64,000 nucleotides of DNA from Marinicauda pacifica (GTDB taxonomy: Bacteria > Pseudomonadota > Alphaproteobacteria > Caulobacterales > Maricaulaceae). Below the pieces are notes generated by a model. That model was given only the letters and a program-made list of their open reading frames with translations. It made no database searches and was not told the origin of the DNA. The position numbers and the translations under genes are program-made. This document shows positions 8,716 through 17,132 of the stretch, in pieces (positions within the stretch are counted from its first letter, which is position 1; every line of letters begins with the position of its first letter). The stretch spans positions 1,240,501 through 1,304,500 of the forward strand of contig NZ_SRXV01000001.1 in NCBI RefSeq assembly GCF_004793635.1, given 5' to 3'.

Positions 8716-10050
8716 CTAGGTCTCGGTTCTATTCGGCGGCGCGCGTCGGACGAGATAAACCTTCTCGAAGACGAAGATCGCGGCGATGCCGCCGGCCGAG
8801 ACCGCGATGATGAACGGATCGCTCAGCAGCTTCATGATGACGAAGGCGCCCAGCGCGATCAGATCGAACAGGATGGCGGCGACCAGGACGACCGGGTTGG
8901 CGCCGACATCCTCGCGCATTCGGCGCAAGACACCCCAGTGGATGATGACGTCCATCACCAGATAGAAGATCGCGCCCATCGAGGCGATGCGGCCCAGATC
9001 GAAGAAGGCCGCGAGCACGCCGGCCGCCACGACCGTGTAAACCAGGGTGTGCTGCTGGATATGGCCCGGCATGCCGAAATGGCTGTGCGGGATGAGCTTC
9101 ATGTCGGTGAGCATCGCGATCATGCGCGACACCGCGAAGATGCTGGCGATAACGCCGGACGCGGTCGCGACGATGGCGAGCAGAACGGTGAACCAGACCC
9201 CGGCTTCACCCACGGCCGGACGCGCCGCCTCGGCCAGGGAATAGTCGCGCGCGGCCACGATCTCGTCGATGGAGAGGGTCGAGCCCACCGCCCAGGCGAC
9301 CAGCATGTAGACCACCAGGCAGATGACAAGCGCGATCATGATCGCGCGCCCGACATTGCGGTGGGGATTGGCGATCTCCGCGCCGCTATTGGTGATCGTG
9401 GTAAAGCCCTTGTAGGCGAGGATGGCCAGCGCCACCCCGGCCAGGAAGCCCATGATCGAGGCGTCCGCGCCATCGCTCGCCCGGGCTGGCTGGAAGCTGA
9501 ACCCGGCAGCAGCCAGCGCGACGAGTGCGAAGACAAGGATGCCGCCGATCTTTACAATCGCGGCCGCCTTGGATATCCCGCCGACAAGCCGGTTGCCCGC
9601 GATATTAACCAGGAAGGCGAACACGATCAGTCCCAGCGCGAGGATCGGCACGAAGACCGGGTGCGGATCGCCGGGGAAGAGCTGCAGGGTGTAGGTGGCG
9701 AAGGTGCGCGCCACCAAGCTCTCGTTGATGATCATCGAGAACGCCATCAGGAGCGCAGCACCGCCGGTGATCGTGGCCGGCCCGTAGGCCTTGTTCAGGA
9801 TCATCGCGATCCCGCCGGCGGAGGGGTATTTGTTCGAGACCTTGATATAGGTATAGGCGCTGAACGCGCTGATCACGGCGGCCACCAGAAAGGCCAGCGG
9901 GAAGAGGGGTCCGGCGAACTGGGCGATCTGCCCGGTCAGGGCGAAAATACCCGCCCCGATCATGACGCCGGTGCCCATTGCCACCGCGCCCATCAACGTC
10001 AGGCTGTTCTGGGCGTACTGAGTAACACGGCTTGAGTTTTTCACCGGCAC
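8716..10050 (-). CDS. APC-superfamily amino acid permease
   Basis: Inner-membrane amino-acid/cation or antiporter-type permease of 444 residues with about 12 membrane helices. The N-terminal helix GAVAMGTGVMIGAGIFALTG is the characteristic first APC segment (G-x-G-x-x-I-G-x-G-I-F). It is the last gene of a minus-strand run, 26 bases after the methyltransferase gene that overlaps the copper ATPase gene. The substrate cannot be read from sequence. Its position suggests co-expression with copper export, but this is not a known member of copper operons. Confidence 0.85.
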   Translation of the reverse strand: MPVKNSSRVTQYAQNSLTLMGAVAMGTGVMIGAGIFALTGQIAQFAGPLFPLAFLVAAVISAFSAYTYIKVSNKYPSAGGIAMILNKAYGPATITGGAALLMAFSMIINESLVARTFATYTLQLFPGDPHPVFVPILALGLIVFAFLVNIAGNRLVGGISKAAAIVKIGGILVFALVALAAAGFSFQPARASDGADASIMGFLAGVALAILAYKGFTTITNSGAEIANPHRNVGRAIMIALVICLVVYMLVAWAVGSTLSIDEIVAARDYSLAEAARPAVGEAGVWFTVLLAIVATASGVIASIFAVSRMIAMLTDMKLIPHSHFGMPGHIQQHTLVYTVVAAGVLAAFFDLGRIASMGAIFYLVMDVIIHWGVLRRMREDVGANPVVLVAAILFDLIALGAFVIMKLLSDPFIIAVSAGGIAAIFVFEKVYLVRRAPPNRTET

Positions 10051-10076
10051 TTCCTTCTGTGTGCTGCTGCAGAGAA

Positions 10077-10799
10077 CTACTGGACCGAGCCGGGGGCCGG
10101 ATGGAGCCCTGTAGCTGCAGACGTGGGGGTCTTGGCAGCTTTTAGTATGGTTATCGTCCCGGTGAGCGTGTCCACCCGGGCCAATTCGTCCACGGCTGCA
10201 AATCCGGCCTCATTCAGGAGGGTGGGAAGAACACCGTCGGCATTGGGCTGGGTGTCCTGGACGCCGTCTAAGGCCTGTACAGTCAATCGGAACAAGAGCT
10301 GCATAAACCGGGTCTTCTGAAGACCGTAATCTGCAATGAGCAATACCCCATCGGGCTGGAGCCCCTCATAGGCCGCGTGCAAGATTCTGCGTTTCTCGGC
10401 CAGCGGTGTCTGGTGCAGGACCAGCGAGGTGACGATGCGGTTGGGCGATCGTCCAGCGATCAGTTCGCTTCCGGTAAAAAAGCCGGTCCTAAACGTGAAA
10501 GATTCACTCATCCGCCGGGCACGCCTGCGAGCCATAGCCACAGCTTGCTCATCCGGATCGACGCCGAGATAGGTTGTGAAGGGCGGCACACGCCAGATCT
10601 GCTCGGCCAGCCTGCCGGTGCCCGAGCCGATGTCTACTATTACATCTTCAGGCTTAGGAGAAAGTTCCGCGATCAACAGGGAGCGCCATCGTCCCTCCCG
10701 TGTAAAGATCGCTATTACTGCGTCGTAGAAAGGCGTCAATGCGGCGATTCCAAGCAGCGGCGTATAGCCTTTTCCATCCTCGTCCCGCTGGCCGCTCAT
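10077..10799 (-). CDS. Class I SAM-dependent methyltransferase
   Basis: Cytosolic methyltransferase of 240 residues. Motif I is [17 protein letters not shown] (about 55-71), followed by the acidic loop [18 protein letters not shown], which fits a class I Rossmann-fold SAM enzyme. The middle has [16 protein letters not shown], as in small-molecule methyltransferases of the UbiE/ArsM neighbourhood, but there are none of the cysteines expected for ArsM. The ATG overlaps the stop of the copper ATPase gene by four bases, so translation is coupled. Substrate unknown. Confidence 0.85.
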   Translation of the reverse strand: MSGQRDEDGKGYTPLLGIAALTPFYDAVIAIFTREGRWRSLLIAELSPKPEDVIVDIGSGTGRLAEQIWRVPPFTTYLGVDPDEQAVAMARRRARRMSESFTFRTGFFTGSELIAGRSPNRIVTSLVLHQTPLAEKRRILHAAYEGLQPDGVLLIADYGLQKTRFMQLLFRLTVQALDGVQDTQPNADGVLPTLLNEAGFAAVDELARVDTLTGTITILKAAKTPTSAATGLHPAPGSVQ

Positions 10800-13015
10800 A
10801 GCTTGACCGATCTTAGGCGTAAGGCATTGCCGATTACGGAGACCGAGCTGAGCGCCATCGCGGCGGCGGCGATCATCGGGCTCAAAAGCAGACCGAAGAC
10901 CGGGTAGAGCACGCCGGCCGCGATCGGCACACCGGCCGTGTTGTAGACGAAAGCGAAGAACAGGTTCTGGCGGATATTGGCCATGGTGGCCCGGCTCAGG
11001 CGAATCGCCTTGGCCACGCCTCTGAGATCGCCCTTGACCAGCGTCACGCCGGCACTTTCCATGGCGACGTCGGTTCCGGTGCCCATCGCAACGCCGACAT
11101 CGGCGCGGGCGAGCGCGGGCGCGTCGTTGACGCCATCCCCGGCCATCGCGACGACATGGCCTTTCTCGCGCAGCTCGCCCACGATGCGGTTCTTATCCTC
11201 AGGCAGAACATCGGCGTGGATCTCGTCGATCCCTAGCTGCCGGCCAATGGCTTCGGCCGTCCCTCGGCTGTCACCGGTGAGCATGACAACTTTTATGCCG
11301 GCTGCGTGCAGGGCCTCCAGGGCCTCCGGCGTGGTGTCCTTGATGGGGTCGGCGACGCCGATAAGCCCCGCTGGCCGATTGTCGACCGCTACGAACATCA
11401 CCGTCTGGCCCTCGGCGCGCAGCGAATTCGCGCGTTCGGCCAATGCCGGGGAAAGCGCCCCGAGATCGCTCATCATCGCACGATTGCCGATCGCAACGTC
11501 CCGGCCCTCGACCTTGCCCGAGACACCCTTGCCGGTGACCGACTGGAAGCCGGAGACATCGGACAATGTCGCGCCGCGCGCCTCGGCACCCTTCACGATA
11601 GCTGCCGCGAGAGGGTGCTCGCTGCCGCGCTCGAGAGAGGCCGTAAGCGAGAGCAGCTCGTTTTCCTCCACCCCGTCCTCGGTCTCGACGGTGACGAGTT
11701 CGGGACGGCCTTGGGTCAGCGTGCCGGTCTTGTCGACCACGACCAGATCGACCTTTTCCAGCGTCTCGAGCGCCTCGGCATTCTTGATGAGCACGCCGTT
11801 CTTCGCGCCTTCTCCGGTCGCCACCATGATCGACATCGGGGTCGCCAGACCCAGCGCACACGGGCAGGCGATGATGAGCACGGCCACTGCGTTGACGAGA
11901 CCGAAGGCCATCGCCGGCTCCGGCCCAAAGAGGGTCCACGCGATGAAGGAGAGAATCGCGATCACCACGACGATGGGCACGAACCAGCCCGCGACCACGT
12001 CGGCCAGGCGCTGGATGGGAGCGCGGCTCCTCTGCGCCTCGGCGACCATCTTCACGATCTGGGACAGCAGCGTGTCCTCGCCGACGCGCGTGGCGTGCAT
12101 CACGAAGCCGCCGGACTGGTTGACCGTGCCGCCGGTGACGCTGTCGCCGGTCGATTTCTGCACCGGCATAGGCTCGCCGGTGATCATGGATTCGTCGATC
12201 GTGCTGGAACCCTCGTCGATCTCCCCGTCCACAGGGATTTTCTCGCCGGGACGCACGCGCAGCCGGTCGCCTTCTTGGAGGTCCTCGATCGACACGTCGG
12301 TTTCGCTTCCATCCGCCTCGATCCGGCGGGCATGGGGCGGGGCAAGTTCGAGCAAAGCGCGGATCGCGCCGGAGGTGGCGCTGCGCGCGCGCAGCTCCAG
12401 AACCTGACCGAGCAGGACCAGCGTCGTGATCACCGCGGCGGCCTCGAAATAGACCCCGACCCGCCCCTGCGCATCGCGGAAGGAGTCCGGGAAGAGGTCC
12501 GGCGCGATCGTGGCCACCACCGAGAAGGCATAGGCCACCGTGATGCCGAGCCCGATCAGGGTGAACATGTTGAGATTCATCGTGCGTACCGACTGCACGC
12601 CGCGCACGATGAAGGGCCAGCCGCCCCACAGCACCACGGGCGTGGCCAACACCAGCTGGATCCATTGGGCGAGGGTGCTGTCGAGTAGGCCGTGCAGGGG
12701 CCGGCCCGGCAGCATGTCGCCCATGGCGTAGACAAAGAGTGGGAAGGTCAGCGCCGCGCTGATCCAGAAGCGCCGGCTCATGTCTCTCAGCTCACTCTGG
12801 TCCTCCTCGCCGACGACGACGCCTTCAGGCTCCAGCGCCATGCCGCACAGCGGACACGGGCCGGGTTTGGGCTGACGGACCTCGGGATGCATCGGACAGG
12901 TGTAGACCGTGCCCGAATAGCCTTCGGGCACGGTGTCGTACTTTCCGTCAGGCGCAGACTTGGCGCCTCCTGCGCAGCAAGCGTTTTCGCTCGAATGGTT
13001 GTGATCATTGCTCAT
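10796..13015 (-). CDS. copA: Copper-translocating P1B-type ATPase with N-terminal heavy-metal-binding domain
   Basis: Cu(I)-exporting ATPase of the inner membrane, 739 residues. It begins with a His/Cys-rich leader and a small metal-binding domain (YTCPMHPEV...[10 protein letters not shown], 38-63) instead of the usual HMA domains. Actuator TGE is at 279-281, the membrane metal site CPC at 384-386 and the phosphorylated Asp in DKTGT at 428. [12 protein letters not shown] and GDGVNDAP are present. The last helices keep YN and MALSS, which mark Cu+ pumps (P1B-1). It has its own promoter with a CsoR-like operator (13060-13088) and overlaps the methyltransferase gene by four bases. Do not confuse it with the oxidase also called CopA at 17132. 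Confidence 0.95.
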   Translation of the reverse strand: MSNDHNHSSENACCAGGAKSAPDGKYDTVPEGYSGTVYTCPMHPEVRQPKPGPCPLCGMALEPEGVVVGEEDQSELRDMSRRFWISAALTFPLFVYAMGDMLPGRPLHGLLDSTLAQWIQLVLATPVVLWGGWPFIVRGVQSVRTMNLNMFTLIGLGITVAYAFSVVATIAPDLFPDSFRDAQGRVGVYFEAAAVITTLVLLGQVLELRARSATSGAIRALLELAPPHARRIEADGSETDVSIEDLQEGDRLRVRPGEKIPVDGEIDEGSSTIDESMITGEPMPVQKSTGDSVTGGTVNQSGGFVMHATRVGEDTLLSQIVKMVAEAQRSRAPIQRLADVVAGWFVPIVVVIAILSFIAWTLFGPEPAMAFGLVNAVAVLIIACPCALGLATPMSIMVATGEGAKNGVLIKNAEALETLEKVDLVVVDKTGTLTQGRPELVTVETEDGVEENELLSLTASLERGSEHPLAAAIVKGAEARGATLSDVSGFQSVTGKGVSGKVEGRDVAIGNRAMMSDLGALSPALAERANSLRAEGQTVMFVAVDNRPAGLIGVADPIKDTTPEALEALHAAGIKVVMLTGDSRGTAEAIGRQLGIDEIHADVLPEDKNRIVGELREKGHVVAMAGDGVNDAPALARADVGVAMGTGTDVAMESAGVTLVKGDLRGVAKAIRLSRATMANIRQNLFFAFVYNTAGVPIAAGVLYPVFGLLLSPMIAAAAMALSSVSVIGNALRLRSVKL

Positions 13016-13059
13016 TGCGCGGCCTCCTCGCCGGTCGGCCGGTTCTAGGCCGGACTAGA

Positions 13060-13088
13060 TGAATACAATACCCCTGGGGGGTATGCAA
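13060..13088 (-). promoter_or_regulatory. Promoter of the copper ATPase gene
   Basis: On the minus strand TTGCAT (13088-13083) and TATTCA (13065-13060) are separated by exactly 17 bases, a good sigma70-type promoter 45 bases before the ATPase start. The spacer is filled by a palindrome described as the CsoR-like operator. Confidence 0.65.
13068..13084. promoter_or_regulatory. CsoR-like operator overlapping the ATPase promoter
   Basis: ATACCCC-TGG-GGGGTAT, a perfect seven-base inverted repeat with a three-base centre, fills the promoter spacer. G/C tracts flanked by AT in this form are typical of Cu(I)-sensing CsoR-family operators. A CsoR (DUF156) gene is not in the window, so the repressor would be encoded elsewhere. 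Confidence 0.6.
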
Positions 13089-13114
13089 GTTGCTTGGAAA
13101 TTGGCCGTTCCGAG

Positions 13115-14335
13115 TTAGTTGGTTCCACCTGTCGTGAAGAAGGCCACAGCCCCGCCGGCAAGACCGATGATGAAGAGCGTTGTCACCCAGTCCTGCACGC
13201 CGAATTCGCCCCCGGCGTGGTCGTGGCCAGGTTCATCCTCGGCCATCCGGTGATGCTTTCCGCGCAGCCAGAGCATGACGGCGACGATGGCGAGCGCGGC
13301 GATGTTCATGAAGAGCGTGTAGTCGAGCTTAAACTGGGCGACGTCGGAGACCGCGCGCCCGGTCTCGGGCATGACGCCGAACCAGTAGAAGCCGTAATGC
13401 AGGATGATCGCGGTCGCCACGATGCTGGCATACATGACCCCCGCGATGTAGAGCGCGACGCGCCAGCCATAGTATTTGGCGTTCACCTTCACCAGCGGGG
13501 GCACCATCAGGTCGGAATAGATAAAGCCCATGATACCGGCGAACAGCACGCCGCCCGAGCTCAGGACCGTGGCGAGCGGGATATTACCCATCGAGCCGAT
13601 GAAGGTCGCTGCCGCTACAAAGGGCGCGACCATGGCGTTCTGAAGTACAACCCAGAAATTGCCGGGATTGTCCACCGCGAAATCGGACAGGAAGAGCGCT
13701 TTCCAAAAGCTGTCGGGCACGAAGACGGCGATGAAACCCGCGGCGGTGAAGCCGATCAGGATCTCCTGCCAGACCATCAGCCATTCATCGACGAAATTGT
13801 TTCCCACCCTCGCCCAGCCCTTCAGGCTGGTAATCCGGTCCATCGGATCGAAGCTCTCGGCTTCCGCGTCGCCTTCGGCCTCGACCTTTTCGCGCGCAGC
13901 CTCCATCCAAGATTTGGGATAGGTGAGCCGGATCAGGATCGTGCTGATGGCGATCAGGATCAGCCCGCCGATGATCTCGGCCACCAGGAACTGCCAGCCC
14001 AGGAAGATGAGGATCAGGATGCCCAGCTCGATCACCAGATTGGTCGAGGCGAACATGAAGGCGACGGCCGAGACGAAATGAGCGCCCTTGTGCACGAGGG
14101 CGCGCGCCGCGGCGAGCGCGGCGAACGAACAAGAGCTGGAAATCATGCCGAACAGGGTCGACAGGCTCACGCTCTTGGCGTCGGGATCGCCCATATGGCG
14201 CGTCAGGCGCCTCTTCGGCACGAAGGCCTGGATCATCCCGCTGACCGCGTAGCCAAGCACGAATGCCCAGCCGGATTTCCAGAAAAAGCCAGCCGTCGTC
14301 TTGGCGGCTTCCCCATAGCTGACCAGAATATCCAT
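13115..14335 (-). CDS. YraQ/ArsP-type (DUF318) permease
   Basis: Integral membrane permease of 406 residues with about eight to ten helices. The first half has SLSTLFGMISSSCSFAALAAARALV, a Ser/Cys-containing motif of the UPF0718/YraQ permease family, to which the methylarsenite exporter ArsP also belongs. A charged cytoplasmic loop (about 140-180) divides two membrane halves. It lies 33 bases after the SHOCT gene in the long minus-strand copper run and 99 bases before the ATPase gene. Export of a metal or thiol-bound compound is plausible but not shown. Confidence 0.82.
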   Translation of the reverse strand: MDILVSYGEAAKTTAGFFWKSGWAFVLGYAVSGMIQAFVPKRRLTRHMGDPDAKSVSLSTLFGMISSSCSFAALAAARALVHKGAHFVSAVAFMFASTNLVIELGILILIFLGWQFLVAEIIGGLILIAISTILIRLTYPKSWMEAAREKVEAEGDAEAESFDPMDRITSLKGWARVGNNFVDEWLMVWQEILIGFTAAGFIAVFVPDSFWKALFLSDFAVDNPGNFWVVLQNAMVAPFVAAATFIGSMGNIPLATVLSSGGVLFAGIMGFIYSDLMVPPLVKVNAKYYGWRVALYIAGVMYASIVATAIILHYGFYWFGVMPETGRAVSDVAQFKLDYTLFMNIAALAIVAVMLWLRGKHHRMAEDEPGHDHAGGEFGVQDWVTTLFIIGLAGGAVAFFTTGGTN

Positions 14336-14368
14336 TAGCTTGCCGTCATGGCCCTTTTTCGGCTCTGG

Positions 14369-14587
14369 TTAGTCGAGATTGCGTTTGCGCCGCTCGAATT
14401 CCTCCTCGTCGATCTCGCCTCGGGCATAGCGCTTTTCGAGTATTTCGCGCGGGTTGGCCTGCCTCTCACTGCCGCCGCCGCGTCGAACCGCGAACCAGAC
14501 GAGCAAGGCTGGGAGGCCGATGATGACGCCCCATACCAAGATCATCCAGAGGCCGCCGAACATGCCGTGTCCCCAACCGTTCATCAT
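14369..14587 (-). CDS. Small SHOCT-domain membrane protein
   Basis: A 72-residue protein: N-terminal Gly/Met/Trp-rich start (MMNGWGHGMFGG), one membrane helix (about 13-35) and a C-terminal SHOCT motif (NPREILEKRYARGEIDEEEF). SHOCT tails are thought to mediate oligomerisation. Such proteins are very common beside copper-resistance and DUF305 genes. It sits between the DUF305 gene (55 bases upstream) and the permease gene. Confidence 0.82.
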   Translation of the reverse strand: MMNGWGHGMFGGLWMILVWGVIIGLPALLVWFAVRRGGGSERQANPREILEKRYARGEIDEEEFERRKRNLD

Positions 14588-14642
14588 CTCTTCCTCCAGC
14601 AGACGTTTTCAGCGCGGCCGGGAACCAGCTCGCGATCGCAGA

Positions 14643-15203
14643 TCAATTGTCTTGCAGATCTGGAGTGCGTGTGTCCGGGTTTACCTGGCCTTCGAATGCC
14701 GGGACCGGCCGGGCCTGCGCGTCTTCCATGGTTGTCGCCGCCCCATTCGCGGCGATGTCGTCAATCAGCCAGTCCATTTCCTTGATCTCGCGGCGCTGTG
14801 CCCGGATGATCTCATTGGCGAGTTCGCGCACTCGTAGATCTTCGATATTTGCCCGCTCGCTGGTCAGAATGGCTATGGAATGATGCGGGATCATCGCTTT
14901 CATGTAGGATCGATCTTCAACCGTTGCCTGACTGCGCACCAGCCACAGCGCCAGGACGAAGATCAGGACACTACCGGCGAAGATAGCAATGTTGATCCGC
15001 GTATTCTTATACATTGCGAGCATGAAGCTCAGCATCACGACTGCCATCGTCGCGCCCATCAGGAACATCATGTAGAAGCGGGTCTCGCTCCAACGGACAT
15101 GCTCCCATGCGTAGGTGTTGAGATACATCACACCCAACATGACAATCATCCCTGTGATGATCATCGCGCCGAAGCGTAGATAGCCTTTCGTTTCGTCAGT
15201 CAT
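14643..15203 (-). CDS. DUF305-domain membrane protein
   Basis: 186 residues with three to four membrane helices in the first ~90 residues, then a DUF305 helix pair with YMKAMIPHHSIAILTSERA and a further Glu-rich helix (IIRAQRREIKEMDWLI). The HH pair and nearby Met residues are the likely metal ligands of this ferritin-like family, which is often found with copper genes. It is 35 bases downstream of the DUF2231/NTF2 fusion gene. Function at protein level is unknown. Confidence 0.82.
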   Translation of the reverse strand: MTDETKGYLRFGAMIITGMIVMLGVMYLNTYAWEHVRWSETRFYMMFLMGATMAVVMLSFMLAMYKNTRINIAIFAGSVLIFVLALWLVRSQATVEDRSYMKAMIPHHSIAILTSERANIEDLRVRELANEIIRAQRREIKEMDWLIDDIAANGAATTMEDAQARPVPAFEGQVNPDTRTPDLQDN

Positions 15204-15238
15204 TGTCGCCTCTTCTATTGTGAGCCCCCGCTCAAGGC

Positions 15239-16339
15239 CTAGTGATCGTGATCGGCGTGGTCGTGCTCATCCTCGGATCCTTGCCGATCCGACTCTTCAA
15301 CCGACAGACCGTTCTGCAGCGAGCTGTTCGACCAGTGCACGTGCTCGATGATCCAGCTCTCGCCCTCACGGCGCATCACCAGGCTCTCCTGGCTTTTCAC
15401 CGCGATTTCGCGCTCATTGAAGCGCCCGCGAAGGACCGTCTCCGTCGCGACCCAGGCCATGTCGCCGAAGATTTCAGCGGTCTGAGACAGCGTCTCGCGG
15501 GATACGCTCGACAGGAAGGCCATATCGGACATCATATGATGGGAAGCGTATTGCTCCAGGGAGCGTTCCGCGCTGCCCGATTCCAGGATCAGGACATCTT
15601 CCGCAAGCAGGCTCCGCACCTGCGCTTCGTCCTGGCTGGCCAAGGCAGAATGGAAGGCAAGAGCTGTTGCTTCGGGCGTACCCGGTGCCGAGTGCGCCGG
15701 GGCGCTTGTCGGCGAACGACCTTCTTCGGAGGCGCGGGCATGGTCGCTGGGGGTTCCCCCATCATGCGCGTGCTCCTGATCGCCACTACTCTGGTCATGA
15801 GCGTGCTCACTCTCGCTCTCGGCGGCGGCTGTCTCGTCATGACCGTGTCCGCCATCGCCGTGATCGTGGTCATGGCCTTCACCGGTTGCGGCCGGCAGGC
15901 TCTCTACGCCCAGCCCATGACGGAAGACGAGCGCTCCGCCCCACCAGGCGGTCACGGTCAGAAGCGCCGCGGCGGCAAGACCGGCCAGGCCGAAAAGCGC
16001 GCCCGGACGCTCGCTGCGTTTCAACCACCGCCAGATGCCGAGGCTGATAAACGCGGCCGCGGTCGGCAGCGCCCAGTTGCGGTGTGTCGTCATGGCCTCG
16101 TGAGAGGGACCGTCATGGGCGACAGAGTAGTAAGCGTCGAACCCCGCGATTACAGCGCCGAGCGCGGCGAGAATGCCGAGACCCAGCATCCAATCGCCGG
16201 CGGCTTGCAGGGTCGAACGCCAGCGCGTGTCGGCGGGCGCAAAGGCAGAAATCGCCAGAGCGAGCGCGCTGGTGAACAATAGCCCGACGACGAAGTGCAC
16301 AAAGATCGGGTGCAGGTTCGGCTCGATCAGATTATCCAT
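15239..16339 (-). CDS. DUF2231-like membrane domain fused to an NTF2/SnoaL-like domain through a His-rich linker
   Basis: 366 residues from the ATG at 16339, which follows AGGGGG; longer frames start without a site and read into copB. Residues 1-~145 hold four membrane helices starting LHPIFVHFVVGLLFTSALAL, a DUF2231-type pattern. Residues ~150-215 are His/Asp/Glu-rich (GHDHDHGDGGHGHDE, EHAHDQ, EHAHDGG). Residues ~225-340 form an NTF2/SnoaL-like alpha+beta domain (TPEATALAFHSALASQDE to SWIIEHVHW). The tail is EDEHDHADHDH. It likely binds metal in the periplasm. copB ends ten bases upstream. I know no characterised protein with this full architecture. Confidence 0.8.
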   Translation of the reverse strand: MDNLIEPNLHPIFVHFVVGLLFTSALALAISAFAPADTRWRSTLQAAGDWMLGLGILAALGAVIAGFDAYYSVAHDGPSHEAMTTHRNWALPTAAAFISLGIWRWLKRSERPGALFGLAGLAAAALLTVTAWWGGALVFRHGLGVESLPAATGEGHDHDHGDGGHGHDETAAAESESEHAHDQSSGDQEHAHDGGTPSDHARASEEGRSPTSAPAHSAPGTPEATALAFHSALASQDEAQVRSLLAEDVLILESGSAERSLEQYASHHMMSDMAFLSSVSRETLSQTAEIFGDMAWVATETVLRGRFNEREIAVKSQESLVMRREGESWIIEHVHWSNSSLQNGLSVEESDRQGSEDEHDHADHDH

Positions 16340-16349
16340 GAAAATCCCC

Positions 16350-17132
16350 CTAGTACCAGAGCCGCACGCCGAGGACGAAGGAGACACTGTGCGTATCCTC
16401 CCCTTCAAGCTGTGCAAAATCGACCGTCTTGCCGAACTTTTCTTGCCAACTCACGCCGATATAGGGCGCGAACTGGCGATCGATCTCGTAACGCAGGCGG
16501 GCGCCAGCCTCCGCAGAGGAAAGCCCCGCGCCCAGTCCGAGTTCCGGGACGTCCTGCGCGGAGAACGACAACTCGGCGCGCGGCTGCAGGACGAGACGCT
16601 GGGTGAGCAGGAGCTCGTATTCGGCCTCGAAGCCCGCGGTAAGGTCGCCCAGGTCGCTGAGATAGACCGCACCGTCGACTTCGAACCAGTAGGGCGCAAG
16701 GCCCTGCAGACCGACGACCGCATAGGTGGTCTCGAAATCAGGGTCGAAATCCTGGCGCAGACCCGCCTGCAGGTCGAAATAGGGCGTGATCGCGCGGCTG
16801 TAGAGTGCCTCGACCTCGAAGCCCTCGATAGAGTCCTCGGCAAGGCTGTGTTCGCCCTCGGTCTTGACCCAGATCCGGTTCAGATCGCCGCCATACCAGC
16901 CCTGCGCGTCCCAGACGAGCAGCGGTGCTCCGTCGTTGGACTGGTATTCCAGCCGGTCGGCCTGGAGGAATAGGTGACGCGTGCCGCCGCCCTCATGCTG
17001 GAGCTGGCGGCGCGCCTCGTCCATTTCGACGGTATCGTAATATTCATCGGCCGCCGACCATTGTCCCTCCTGGGCGAAGGCGGGCGCGCTCAGCGCCAGG
17101 GCCAGTGCGGCAGAGGTGATGAGACGAGCCAT
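16350..17132 (-). CDS. copB: CopB outer-membrane copper-resistance protein
   Basis: Outer-membrane beta-barrel of about 260 residues. A signal peptide (MARLITSAALALALSAPAFA) is followed by alternating beta strands with the CopB pattern: LFLQADRLEYQ, RIWVKTEGEHSL, YSRAITPYFDLQAGLRQDF, and a C-terminal strand ending in RLWY with the terminal aromatic typical of outer-membrane proteins. It lacks the long Met-rich N-terminal repeat of plasmid CopB. The ATG at 17132 overlaps the copA TAA by one base, so they are co-translated. The open frame extends upstream into copA but without a real start. Confidence 0.9.
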   Translation of the reverse strand: MARLITSAALALALSAPAFAQEGQWSAADEYYDTVEMDEARRQLQHEGGGTRHLFLQADRLEYQSNDGAPLLVWDAQGWYGGDLNRIWVKTEGEHSLAEDSIEGFEVEALYSRAITPYFDLQAGLRQDFDPDFETTYAVVGLQGLAPYWFEVDGAVYLSDLGDLTAGFEAEYELLLTQRLVLQPRAELSFSAQDVPELGLGAGLSSAEAGARLRYEIDRQFAPYIGVSWQEKFGKTVDFAQLEGEDTHSVSFVLGVRLWY

